Origin: Siphonobacter sp047605205 | Lineage (GTDB): Bacteria > Bacteroidota > Bacteroidia > Cytophagales > Spirosomataceae | DNA: 64,000 nt | NCBI GenBank assembly: GCA_047605205.1 | Contig: JASGGE010000002.1 | Coordinates: 23,760 to 87,759, forward strand | Direction: 5' to 3' | In this document: positions 36,501 through 43,442 of the stretch, piece after piece | Layout of the letters: every line of letters begins with the position of its first letter | Position numbering within the stretch: the stretch's first letter is position 1 | The notes under the pieces: generated by a model | What the model was told of the DNA's origin: nothing | The model's input: the letters and a program-made list of their open reading frames with translations, nothing else | Database searches by the model: none | Translations under genes and position numbers: made by a program

Positions 36501-37887
36501 AGAGTGGCAGATAGACAATCAGGATGATAATCTCACCAAAGGCGGCTGAGTTTCGAATTTTACGGGCCGACTCGTATACTTCTGCATCCATCTGAGCCTG
36601 CGTGAGCTTACCCGCTTTCCGCAAACCAAAATGATGTAGAGTTGCTTCAACCATAATCACCGCACCATCCACAATCAAACCGAAGTCAATTGCTCCCAGG
36701 CTCATCAGGTTACCCGATACATTGAAAAGATTCATGAGCGATACAGCAAAGAGCATCGCCAGCGGAATCACTGAAGCCGTTATTAAACCTGCCCGCACAT
36801 TCCCCAGAAACAACACCAGCACAAAAATGACAATCAGGGCTCCCTCGACCAGATTCCGGGTAACCGTGCCAATGGCTCGTCCCACTAGTTCACTACGTAC
36901 CAGAAAAGGATCAATTACAACGCCTTCAGGTAGTGTTTTCTGAATCTGTTCCATTCGCTTTTGTACTCGCCCGACGACTTCGTTTGAATTTTCATCCTTC
37001 AGCATCATCACTAATCCTCCTACGGCCTCGCCTTCACCGTTACGCGTTAAGGCCCCATAGCGATTGGCATAGCCATACCGAACCTCGGCAACATCCCGGA
37101 TCAGGATGGGGGCTCCGTTCGTCGCCTTCTTAATAACAATCTTACTGATGTCTTCCAGCGTGCCAATCAAGCCTTCTGTACGTATAAAGTAAGCCATTGG
37201 CTTTTTATCAATATATGCTCCGCCAGTGTTCTGATTATTTCGCTCAAGAGCCATAAACACCTCATTCACTCCCAGGTCATAACTGCGAAGTTTTTCGGGT
37301 TCAATCGCTACTTCATATTGTTTCAGAAAGCCCCCCCAACTGTTTACCTCCGCTACACCGGGCGTCCCGATCAGTTGCCTTCTTACGTACCAGTCCTGAA
37401 TGCTTCGCAAAGTCATGGCATCGTATTTCTGCTCATACCCTTTTTTAGCATGAACGGTATACTGATAGATTTCACCAAGCCCGGTTGAAATGGGTGATAA
37501 TTCCGGGTTACCAACGCCGTCGGGGATAAGACTTTTAGCCTCGGCAAGGCGTTCGTTTACCTGTTGACGAGCCCAGTACAGGTCTATATCTTCCTGAAAA
37601 ACAATGGTTACTACTGAAAGGCCAAAACGGGAAATAGATCGCACCTCCTCGATCTTGGGAATGCCCGCCATGGTTTGTTCAATGGGAAAAGTGATGAGTC
37701 GCTCCACTTCAGGAGCGGCTAGTGAGGGCGTTCGGGTAATTACCTGTACCTGATTATTGGTAATGTCGGGCACGGCATCAATGGGCAGAAGGGTTAGTGA
37801 ATACGTTCCCCAACCGATTAATGCCAGCACGAATAGCCCAACAACGAGTTTATGGTCAATCGAAAATCGAATGATTCTATCTAGCAT
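33562..37887 (-). CDS. Heavy-metal RND pump fused to a TolC-like outer-membrane factor (CzcA-CzcC)
   Basis: I start at ATG 37887 (MLDRIIRFSIDH); 18 upstream codons are likely untranslated. The 1441-residue product is a fusion. Residues 1 to about 1030 form a CusA/CzcA pump, with SAPEVERLITFPIEQ, VDGAVIMVEA (metal/proton helix), FIPTLEEGDL and YVTYGGQFEN. From about 1033 begins a segment like a signal peptide (NHKVVALLLICLPFLGNAQ), followed by an OMF domain of about 390 residues with LTPEQAVQTALQNNRSLEA and coiled coils. Such fusions are frequent in Bacteroidota. An internal ATG at 34806 would give a free-standing channel with that signal peptide. Confidence 0.92.
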   Translation of the reverse strand: MLDRIIRFSIDHKLVVGLFVLALIGWGTYSLTLLPIDAVPDITNNQVQVITRTPSLAAPEVERLITFPIEQTMAGIPKIEEVRSISRFGLSVVTIVFQEDIDLYWARQQVNERLAEAKSLIPDGVGNPELSPISTGLGEIYQYTVHAKKGYEQKYDAMTLRSIQDWYVRRQLIGTPGVAEVNSWGGFLKQYEVAIEPEKLRSYDLGVNEVFMALERNNQNTGGAYIDKKPMAYFIRTEGLIGTLEDISKIVIKKATNGAPILIRDVAEVRYGYANRYGALTRNGEGEAVGGLVMMLKDENSNEVVGRVQKRMEQIQKTLPEGVVIDPFLVRSELVGRAIGTVTRNLVEGALIVIFVLVLFLGNVRAGLITASVIPLAMLFAVSLMNLFNVSGNLMSLGAIDFGLIVDGAVIMVEATLHHFGLRKAGKLTQAQMDAEVYESARKIRNSAAFGEIIILIVYLPLWTLSGIEGKMFKPMAQVVSFAILGAFLLSITYVPMITALVLNKDIEHRTSISDRMMAVFQRLYTPLIQGALRLKMLVIASSVILFALSIWLFTRLGGEFIPTLEEGDLVAETMLLTGSSLTQTVDKVTQASDLLMKRYPEVTQVIGKIGAAEIPTDPMPMEACDLTIKLKPKEEWTSAATREDLANQMTEALEEIPGVNFGISQPIQFRSNELISGVRQDIGIKIFGEDLTELTRLQQEAVALVKTVDGAKDIFQEKVSGLPQIIVHIDRDRLAKFGLDIETVNQTVSTAFAGESAGLVYEGEKRFELVVRFAPKSRQRIEDVQNLFITTPNGLHIPLQQVAEVSLKLGPNQIQREDAKRRITIGFNVRGRDVKSVVEELQARIEQKIKFPTGYYVTYGGQFENLQKATARLSIAVPVALFLILVLLYFTFGSIWQSILIFTAIPMAAIGGVFALLLRGMPFSISAGVGFIALFGVAVLNGIVLIGEFNFLKKSGITDLTERILRGTETRLRPILMTATVASLGFLPMALSNGAGGEVQKPLATVVIGGLITSTLLTLFVIPILYMYLEKGFRVNHKVVALLLICLPFLGNAQSQLTPEQAVQTALQNNRSLEAVRLDVKAREALRKTARELPRTDLSVMLGQYNSYPFDQNINISQNIPNPALFKARSAVLDASVKSSALQVNISENDLAFQVKSSWYELAYYMGLQRYLQTQDSLYADFLRAAQVRLRTGEAGSLESTIAQTRLRQVQTQRNQNEADVIIAKRRLQTLLYAEAPVEIENQRLQVRPLPDTASENNPLVAWYAQQVRTAETERKLQEANRLPDFSIGYFNQSLNGTLKPGTVADLTTSANRFHGVQAGVSFPLFGKAYKARIESSKIAQQVQQQQLDQQQKNLAGEIATTWQEIRKLQHTIDYYEKAALPQAREITRQSQRGFQAGEVGYVEYLQGISTANDLQIGFLQTIHSYNQSVIRLEYLLGIK

Positions 37888-38031
37888 AAAGAAGAAAAGA
37901 AATTGTGAGTTTAGGTTCAGAGTTAGAAGTTTAGAATTCAAGACTTATTGGCAGAAATACTTCCTGCCCGATTATACTTGAAACTCATAAACCCGAACCT
38001 TTCAATAAAGTATGGGCACAATACTCCTTAC

Positions 38032-38364
38032 TCAGGCCAAAAGAGGTGGCTGCCAGATGGATAAATGATACTCCCGGGGCTGGGCGGTATCGTACCAGAA
38101 AGTAGATTTCGGAAGAGGAAGAAGAACACTTACCGCGAGTTCGGGAAGTGAATACGCTAATGAAACAAACCCACCCAGACAATGACATACGCAAAACGGA
38201 GAGCAATGAGCACTGGCTCCGTGATGATCATGACTGGCGTGCTGGTCGGCTTCGATGCTAGCTACGGCTGATGCAGATTCAGTATGATGATGATGCTCTT
38301 CGGTACAGGGACATACCGATAGAATTAACACATATACTGCCAAAAGGACATTCAGAATCCGCAT
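38032..38364 (-). CDS. DUF6660-type small exported His-rich protein
   Basis: I start at ATG 38364 (MRILNVLLAVYVL), giving 110 residues. It has a signal peptide or membrane anchor, then PCTEEHHHHTES and HASHDHHG, and a Cys-rich stretch CSPFCVCHC. Proteins of this build precede heavy-metal RND genes in many Bacteroidota and are annotated DUF6660; metal binding is inferred from the His and Cys clusters. It is 144 nt upstream of the pump gene on the same strand. Confidence 0.78.
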   Translation of the reverse strand: MRILNVLLAVYVLILSVCPCTEEHHHHTESASAVASIEADQHASHDHHGASAHCSPFCVCHCLGGFVSLAYSLPELAVSVLLPLPKSTFWYDTAQPREYHLSIWQPPLLA

Positions 38365-38368
38365 GACA

Positions 38369-38376
38369 CAAAGATA
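38369..38376 (-). promoter_or_regulatory. -7 element of the metal-efflux operon
   Basis: On the minus strand TATCTTTG lies only four bases before the ATG at 38364, consistent with a leaderless transcript for the DUF6660-czcA-czcB operon. Confidence 0.5.
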
Positions 38377-38427
38377 CACAAGGCACTAATGCAACAGGGA
38401 GGCAAAAACAGTGTAGGTATAAAAAAA

Positions 38428-38448
38428 GCTGGGTTAGTTTAACCCAGC
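38428..38448 (-). terminator. Terminator after the secreted CTD protein gene
   Basis: Perfect stem GCTGGGTTA/TAACCCAGC with a 3-nt loop. The minus-strand transcript continues with TTTTTTT. Confidence 0.8.
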
Positions 38449-38476
38449 CTTATGGAAAACGGCAATATTCACTCTC

Positions 38477-39277
38477 TTATTCAACTACCACGCGTTTTAC
38501 GGTACCATCTTCTCCCTGGGTTACGGTTACGAATAAGGTACCTTTTTCGGCTTTTTTGCTCAGGCTTACCTGACCAATGTATTCGCCCTCAAAATCTTTC
38601 ACGGTTTCTTTCGCCAGTTCATGGCCTTTTACATCCGTAACCGTGATGGTTACATCGCCTTTGGCGGGAGCCACAAAGCGAATATTCAGGGTATGATTAA
38701 ACGGACGATTTGGATAGGCATTCAGACTTTTAACTGTCTTAGAACCATTAGGCCCATCAAATGACCATACTTGAGGAGCAGCCGGAGGTAATGCTTTGCC
38801 ATCCAATTGAAAGTCAAACTTCTTATTGATTTGCTTTGCCATCTCTTTCATCTTCGGGCCATATTCTTTATCAAATTTATCACCAAAGTCTTTCCCCCAA
38901 CGTTCTACATCCTTACCAAAACGCTCCATGTTTTGACCAAACTGCTCCCAGTCACCACGGGCCATGGGCTGTTCATTCTTGCGGAAGCGATAGATTTTCG
39001 TTTCCCGATTGCCATCTTTTGGAGCCCGACGATGATCAAATACAACATCGTCTTCGTCCCCAATGGTAATGCTAGTATGCCCACCAGCGGGTTTGGCAGC
39101 ATTCAATGAATCCAGAAAGGTATCTAATTGAGCCTGATTATTGAAGGTTCGATCCAGAATCTGATTTTTGGCACCATTCTGGTATTCGTAATGAAGACGC
39201 AGTTTTGCATCCTCTTTTTTCTGAGCCGTTGCTATGCCTGCCATCAGAACACAAGCCAGGAGAAGTACTTTTTTCAT
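38477..39277 (-). CDS. Secreted protein with a probable type IX C-terminal domain
   Basis: I start at ATG 39277 (MKKVLLLACVLMAG), giving 266 residues with a clean signal peptide ending IATAQ. The middle part has amphipathic, Lys/Asp-rich helical stretches (FGQNMERFGKDVERWGKDF). The C-terminal ~85 residues (NAYPNRPFNHTLNIRF ... VTDVKGHELA ... KRVVVE) have the spacing of a type A T9SS sorting domain, beginning with a Pro-Asn motif and ending in a Lys-Arg-hydrophobic strand. Function is unknown. It diverges from the histidine kinase gene. Confidence 0.7.
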   Translation of the reverse strand: MKKVLLLACVLMAGIATAQKKEDAKLRLHYEYQNGAKNQILDRTFNNQAQLDTFLDSLNAAKPAGGHTSITIGDEDDVVFDHRRAPKDGNRETKIYRFRKNEQPMARGDWEQFGQNMERFGKDVERWGKDFGDKFDKEYGPKMKEMAKQINKKFDFQLDGKALPPAAPQVWSFDGPNGSKTVKSLNAYPNRPFNHTLNIRFVAPAKGDVTITVTDVKGHELAKETVKDFEGEYIGQVSLSKKAEKGTLFVTVTQGEDGTVKRVVVE

Positions 39278-39553
39278 AGTTGTTTGTTTAGAACAAAGAC
39301 GCGGAAAAAAGTAGAGATGTTGCAAATGGTCATCAAATTTTCGACCTTTTCCCCCAACCCTGCGGCGTTGAATAGGATTAGCTTGTTAAAAAAGCTTAAA
39401 CCAATACCTTTGATGTCTCATCTTAATGAATTATGCGTTTAAAAATTAAAGTCAGTAATCCACATGAAAACAGGCTTAGGAATGGCCGATATTTCCATTA
39501 ACACGATTTATTCGAGAAGAATAATCTGCTATTCTATTTGATTTCAAGTAACA

Positions 39554-41395
39554 ATGACTCAGCAAAAAATACGATGGTTGGTAGCTCTGATGTCATTAGC
39601 TTTAATTGGGCTCGTGATTTTTCAGGTATTCGGTATTCGGGAGACCCTCGAAGCCAAAGCCGACCAGTTTGATGGCACAGTAACCGAAAGTATGGATGCG
39701 GTGGCCCATAAGCTTGAAAAAGTGGAGATAGCCATCCGCACCAATCGTCGTTTAGCAGCCGAACGCCGTAAGAACCAGTTACAGCATATTTCCATCCATA
39801 ATCAGCCCATTAAACATACCACGTTTCGCCATCCGGCTCGTCCCAGAAAAACCGAACCAGATCCTTCCACGGTTGAACGGTATGCTAGTCACTCGCCTAT
39901 TGTGCAGCAATGGGAATTTTATGGCCGGATTACCGTTCCAACCGATGTATTGGTTCGAACAAACGGAGCTTTACCCGAAGCAGAGTTACGTTATATTGAA
40001 CAGGTTACCAAAACGGAAGAAGCAGCATTAGAGTCGAATCCACGGGATGAACTGGAAAAAAGCTATGATAATACCATGTTTCGTAGCCTACGTCGGGATG
40101 TAGAAAAAGTAAAATCACATAGAGATTCATTAGGTAGGATCCTTTCGAGTCGGGTTACCGGCAAGAACAGTAAAAATCGACCAAATGTAAAAACGCCGAA
40201 AGTAATCCAACGGCCTCAGCGAAGTCTGGTAAAACGAAACCGTAAAGATTCAATGCTGATGGTGAAAACACCCATGACCGAATATGAAAAAGCCGAGCAG
40301 AAATCACGGATCATGCGGGAAGTTTTTCTGGACTTATTAACGAATGACTTACCCCTTACCCAGCGGATTGATTTGCAAACACTGGATTCTTTACTGAAAA
40401 ATGAATTTGCCATGCGGGGAATTAATCTTCCCTTTGAATATGGTATTTGTGCCGATGACCACCCAAAAGATTTCATTTTTACTTCTTCACCCGGATACCG
40501 GGAAGACCGGCTGTTAGGGGGATACAGTGTCCAGTTATTTCCTTCTGATCTGATGGCTACGGATAACATGCTTTTTGTTTATTTCCCGGAACGTCAGGTT
40601 TATCTGGCCGAACAGGTATGGACTACCCTGGCCTCATCAGTTATCCTGATTCTGGTTATGGCCGTATGTTTCTACATTGCGTTAAGTACAATTCTACGTC
40701 AGAAAAAGCTCTCTGACATGAAGAACGATTTCATTAACAACATGACTCACGAGTTCAAAACACCCGTTTCTACCATTTCGCTGGCTACCCAAATGCTGGA
40801 AGACGATGCCGTTGCGGCTTCCCCTTCCATGCTCAAGCGATACCTCGGAATTATTCGGGATGAAAACCAGCGATTGGGTTCACAGGTTGAGAAAGTATTA
40901 CAGGCCGCCCGCTTTGATCGTGGGGAGGTAAAAATGAATAGAAATCCGGTAGATATGCATGAGCTTATCGAGACCGTTATTCATAGTTTAAGTCCTCAGA
41001 TTGAGGCCAAAAATGGTCTTGTATCGACCCATTTAATCGCCACAGATGATGTCATTACGGGTGATGAAGTCCACTTAACCAATTTAATTTTCAATTTGTT
41101 GGATAACGCCATTAAGTATTCCCCCGAACAATTGGAAATTGCCATACAAACCGAAAACGCCCGAAACGGTTTTCTGTTACGCATTTCGGACCGGGGCCTG
41201 GGTATTAGTAAAGAAGCTCTGCGGCATATTTTCGAACAGTTTTATCGCGTTCCTACGGGAAATGTGCACAACATTAAAGGCTTTGGCCTTGGTCTAAGTT
41301 ATGTTCGTAAAATTGTGGAAGAGCATAAAGGTACTATCAGCGTTGATAGCACACCGGGGAAGGGCAGCACCTTTAACGTGTGGCTTCCCACCTAA
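39554..41395 (+). CDS. Sensor histidine kinase
   Basis: A 613-residue inner-membrane kinase. It has membrane helices at about 8-26 and 359-381 around a large periplasmic sensor of about 330 residues. The sensor contains a very basic, probably disordered stretch (KNSKNRPNVKTPK region). The cytoplasmic part has the H-box MTHEFKTPVSTISLATQML (phospho-His about 399), N-box LLDNAIKYSP, DRGLGIS and GFGLGLSYVRKIV. It passes the signal to the response regulator encoded 47 nt downstream. The stimulus is unknown; no known sensor domain is apparent. Confidence 0.93.
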   Translation: MTQQKIRWLVALMSLALIGLVIFQVFGIRETLEAKADQFDGTVTESMDAVAHKLEKVEIAIRTNRRLAAERRKNQLQHISIHNQPIKHTTFRHPARPRKTEPDPSTVERYASHSPIVQQWEFYGRITVPTDVLVRTNGALPEAELRYIEQVTKTEEAALESNPRDELEKSYDNTMFRSLRRDVEKVKSHRDSLGRILSSRVTGKNSKNRPNVKTPKVIQRPQRSLVKRNRKDSMLMVKTPMTEYEKAEQKSRIMREVFLDLLTNDLPLTQRIDLQTLDSLLKNEFAMRGINLPFEYGICADDHPKDFIFTSSPGYREDRLLGGYSVQLFPSDLMATDNMLFVYFPERQVYLAEQVWTTLASSVILILVMAVCFYIALSTILRQKKLSDMKNDFINNMTHEFKTPVSTISLATQMLEDDAVAASPSMLKRYLGIIRDENQRLGSQVEKVLQAARFDRGEVKMNRNPVDMHELIETVIHSLSPQIEAKNGLVSTHLIATDDVITGDEVHLTNLIFNLLDNAIKYSPEQLEIAIQTENARNGFLLRISDRGLGISKEALRHIFEQFYRVPTGNVHNIKGFGLGLSYVRKIVEEHKGTISVDSTPGKGSTFNVWLPT

Positions 41396-41442
41396 TGCAA
41401 TCCGTTTAACCATATTAATACGTCGGTTCTATTACATCCAGC

Positions 41443-42132
41443 ATGAAAATCCTACTTGCCGAAGACGACCCCAACCTGGGCCTTTTACTTCAGGAATATT
41501 TAACGATTAAAGGGTATCCTGCCGACCTTACACGCGATGGAGACGAAGCTCTTAATCAGTTCATTAAGAATGATTATGACCTTTGTATCTTCGATGTTAT
41601 GATGCCGAAAAAAGACGGATTTACCCTGGCCAAAGAAGTGCGTCAGGCCAACGCGGATATTCCCATCATTTTTCTAACGGCCAAAGCCTTAAAAGAAGAT
41701 ACCCTGCAGGGGTTCCGGGTGGGTGGTGATGACTACCTGACTAAGCCCTTCAACATGGAAGAGTTACTGGTTCGTATGCAGGCCATTTTACGGCGTAGCC
41801 AGAAATCAGAAGCCAGTCAGGACAAAAAGCAAACGCGAATATTCCAGCTGGGTACTTTAACTTTCGACTCAGAACGTCAAACCCTTACGAAAGAAGCGGA
41901 TGTTCAAAAATTAACCAGCCGAGAAGCAGAATTATTGAAGATTTTCTGTCAGCATATTGGCGAACCACTAAGCCGGAGTTACATACTCAAAGCCATATGG
42001 GGCGATGATAGTTATTTCAATGCCCGCAGTATGGACGTATACCTGACCAAAATCAGAAAGTACCTTCGTGCTGACGAAAGTATCCAGCTGATAAACCTCC
42101 ACGGCGAAGGTTTTAAGATAATTGTGGGGTAA
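41443..42132 (+). CDS. OmpR/PhoB-type response regulator
   Basis: A 229-residue regulator. The receiver domain has the acidic pair EDDP, the phospho-acceptor in CIFDVMMPKKDG (about Asp50), the Thr in FLTAKALKED and Lys in LTKPF. The C-terminal winged helix has LTSREAELLKIFC and YLTKIRKYL. It is the partner of the kinase upstream. The gene is followed by a palindromic repeat that may act as its terminator. Confidence 0.95.
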   Translation: MKILLAEDDPNLGLLLQEYLTIKGYPADLTRDGDEALNQFIKNDYDLCIFDVMMPKKDGFTLAKEVRQANADIPIIFLTAKALKEDTLQGFRVGGDDYLTKPFNMEELLVRMQAILRRSQKSEASQDKKQTRIFQLGTLTFDSERQTLTKEADVQKLTSREAELLKIFCQHIGEPLSRSYILKAIWGDDSYFNARSMDVYLTKIRKYLRADESIQLINLHGEGFKIIVG

Positions 42133-42136
42133 CAAT

Positions 42137-42173
42137 CCCTGTAGAGACGTTGGATTGTAACGTCTCTACAGGG
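42137..42173. repeat. Palindromic REP-like repeat, copy 1
   Basis: Perfect 14-bp inverted repeat, CCCTGTAGAGACGT/ACGTCTCTACAGGG, with a 9-nt loop. It covers the stop codon of the GntR gene (42166-42168) and shares the core GAGACGTT...AACGTCTC with the hairpin at 46186. It may double as a terminator for both convergent genes. Confidence 0.75.
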
Positions 42174-43203
42174 ACTTTCGTACGATTAGACGGAATGGAT
42201 TGCTAATCTGTTTCGTCGAATTAGTTAGAATTAGTTCGCCTGCTTTTCTTCCCATTGCCTCAAAATCAGTTGATAATACGGTTACCCCGTCCAGGATAAT
42301 CTCTTTTAGGGGGCTTTCGTTATAAGAAATAATACCTATTTCCTTCCCAACCTGATACCCGCCAGATTTGGCTTGCTTGACCAAAGTTACCAGGTCATCT
42401 TCCATGAGGTTAATGTAGGCATCGCCAGAATGCATGGTTTCGCTTTCCAGGTCTGAAATAATCTTATAGGAAAAGCCATATTCTGTACAGAATTTCTGGA
42501 AACCAATTAAAATCTCACGGGCGTGATAGGTGTGCAACGGAAAGATTAGTTTCAACAGCTGATACTTGCGTAGAAGCTCTTCGCCTTCTGCCAAAGCAGT
42601 GAAAATATCTTTCTCAAAATCCTGATAAACGGCTGCGTAATTCCCCTCAACACCCGGCACGAGCTTATCCATAATGAGCAATTGTTCTTTAGGCAACTGG
42701 TTAATAAGCTCGGCGGCATTTCCCCCGCCTTCCAGAAAATGAGCAATAATGACATAATGCGTATAATGCCCCGACCGATTCTGGATGAGCTCTTTGAAAA
42801 GCCGGAAATTGTTATTGTAGATGTAAAAATCCACCGCGGTTTCTTCGCCCAGAGTCTCTACGAGTGTATCGTAAATGATTTTCTTATGCGGGCTAAGCTT
42901 GTTGAAAAGTAAAAACACTCGTCGTTTCTGACGATAACTGGCACTGATAATATAAAATCCTTTTCCCGGCACTGACCCCAGAATACCCAGCTTCTTGAGT
43001 TCATTGTAGGCTTTCTCAGCCGTATCCCGTGAGATATCAAAAAGCATGGAAAGCTCATTGATAGAAGGCAGGCTCTGGTTTACTTTCACTAACCCTCGCT
43101 CAATCCCTGAAATTACGGAGTTGACAATCTGTTTGTATTTAGGAGTCGTGGAATATTCATCAATCTGAATAATTTCAAATACTTGCCGAACCGTCTGTTT
43201 CAT
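42166..43203 (-). CDS. GntR-family regulator with sugar-binding (LacI-type) sensor domain
   Basis: A 345-residue regulator. The N-terminal GntR winged helix (about 15-85) has NQSLPSINELSMLFDISRDTA and GILGSVPGKGFYII. The remaining ~260 residues form a periplasmic-binding-protein-like domain (RVFLLFNKLSPHKKIIYDTL, GKEIGIISYNESPLKEII) that should bind a sugar. It diverges from an alpha-L-rhamnosidase gene (239 nt between starts) and probably controls it in response to rhamnose or a rhamnoside. Its stop codon lies inside a palindromic repeat. Confidence 0.9.
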   Translation of the reverse strand: MKQTVRQVFEIIQIDEYSTTPKYKQIVNSVISGIERGLVKVNQSLPSINELSMLFDISRDTAEKAYNELKKLGILGSVPGKGFYIISASYRQKRRVFLLFNKLSPHKKIIYDTLVETLGEETAVDFYIYNNNFRLFKELIQNRSGHYTHYVIIAHFLEGGGNAAELINQLPKEQLLIMDKLVPGVEGNYAAVYQDFEKDIFTALAEGEELLRKYQLLKLIFPLHTYHAREILIGFQKFCTEYGFSYKIISDLESETMHSGDAYINLMEDDLVTLVKQAKSGGYQVGKEIGIISYNESPLKEIILDGVTVLSTDFEAMGRKAGELILTNSTKQISNPFRLIVRKSL

Positions 43204-43220
43204 AAGTTCTTTCCTTTTGT

Positions 43221-43228
43221 CAAAGATA
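43221..43228 (-). promoter_or_regulatory. -7 element of the GntR gene
   Basis: TATCTTTG on the minus strand, 17 nt before the ATG at 43203. No clear -33 element. Confidence 0.45.
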
Positions 43229-43442
43229 TTATTGGGTTGTGTCTTGTGTTTCGGTAATAACGATCATCCATAATGAGCAGCATCTGTCTCTCGCGATGGA
43301 ATTGGTTTCTCGGAGCTAGATAGAATCCTTTTCCAAGACACAATAAATCAATCTTTCTACTAATAATCACCAAAAAAACCGACCCTACAGGACAGTTCCT
43401 ATTTGGTAATAGAGCATTTTTGCGGCTCTAAACCTTTACACA

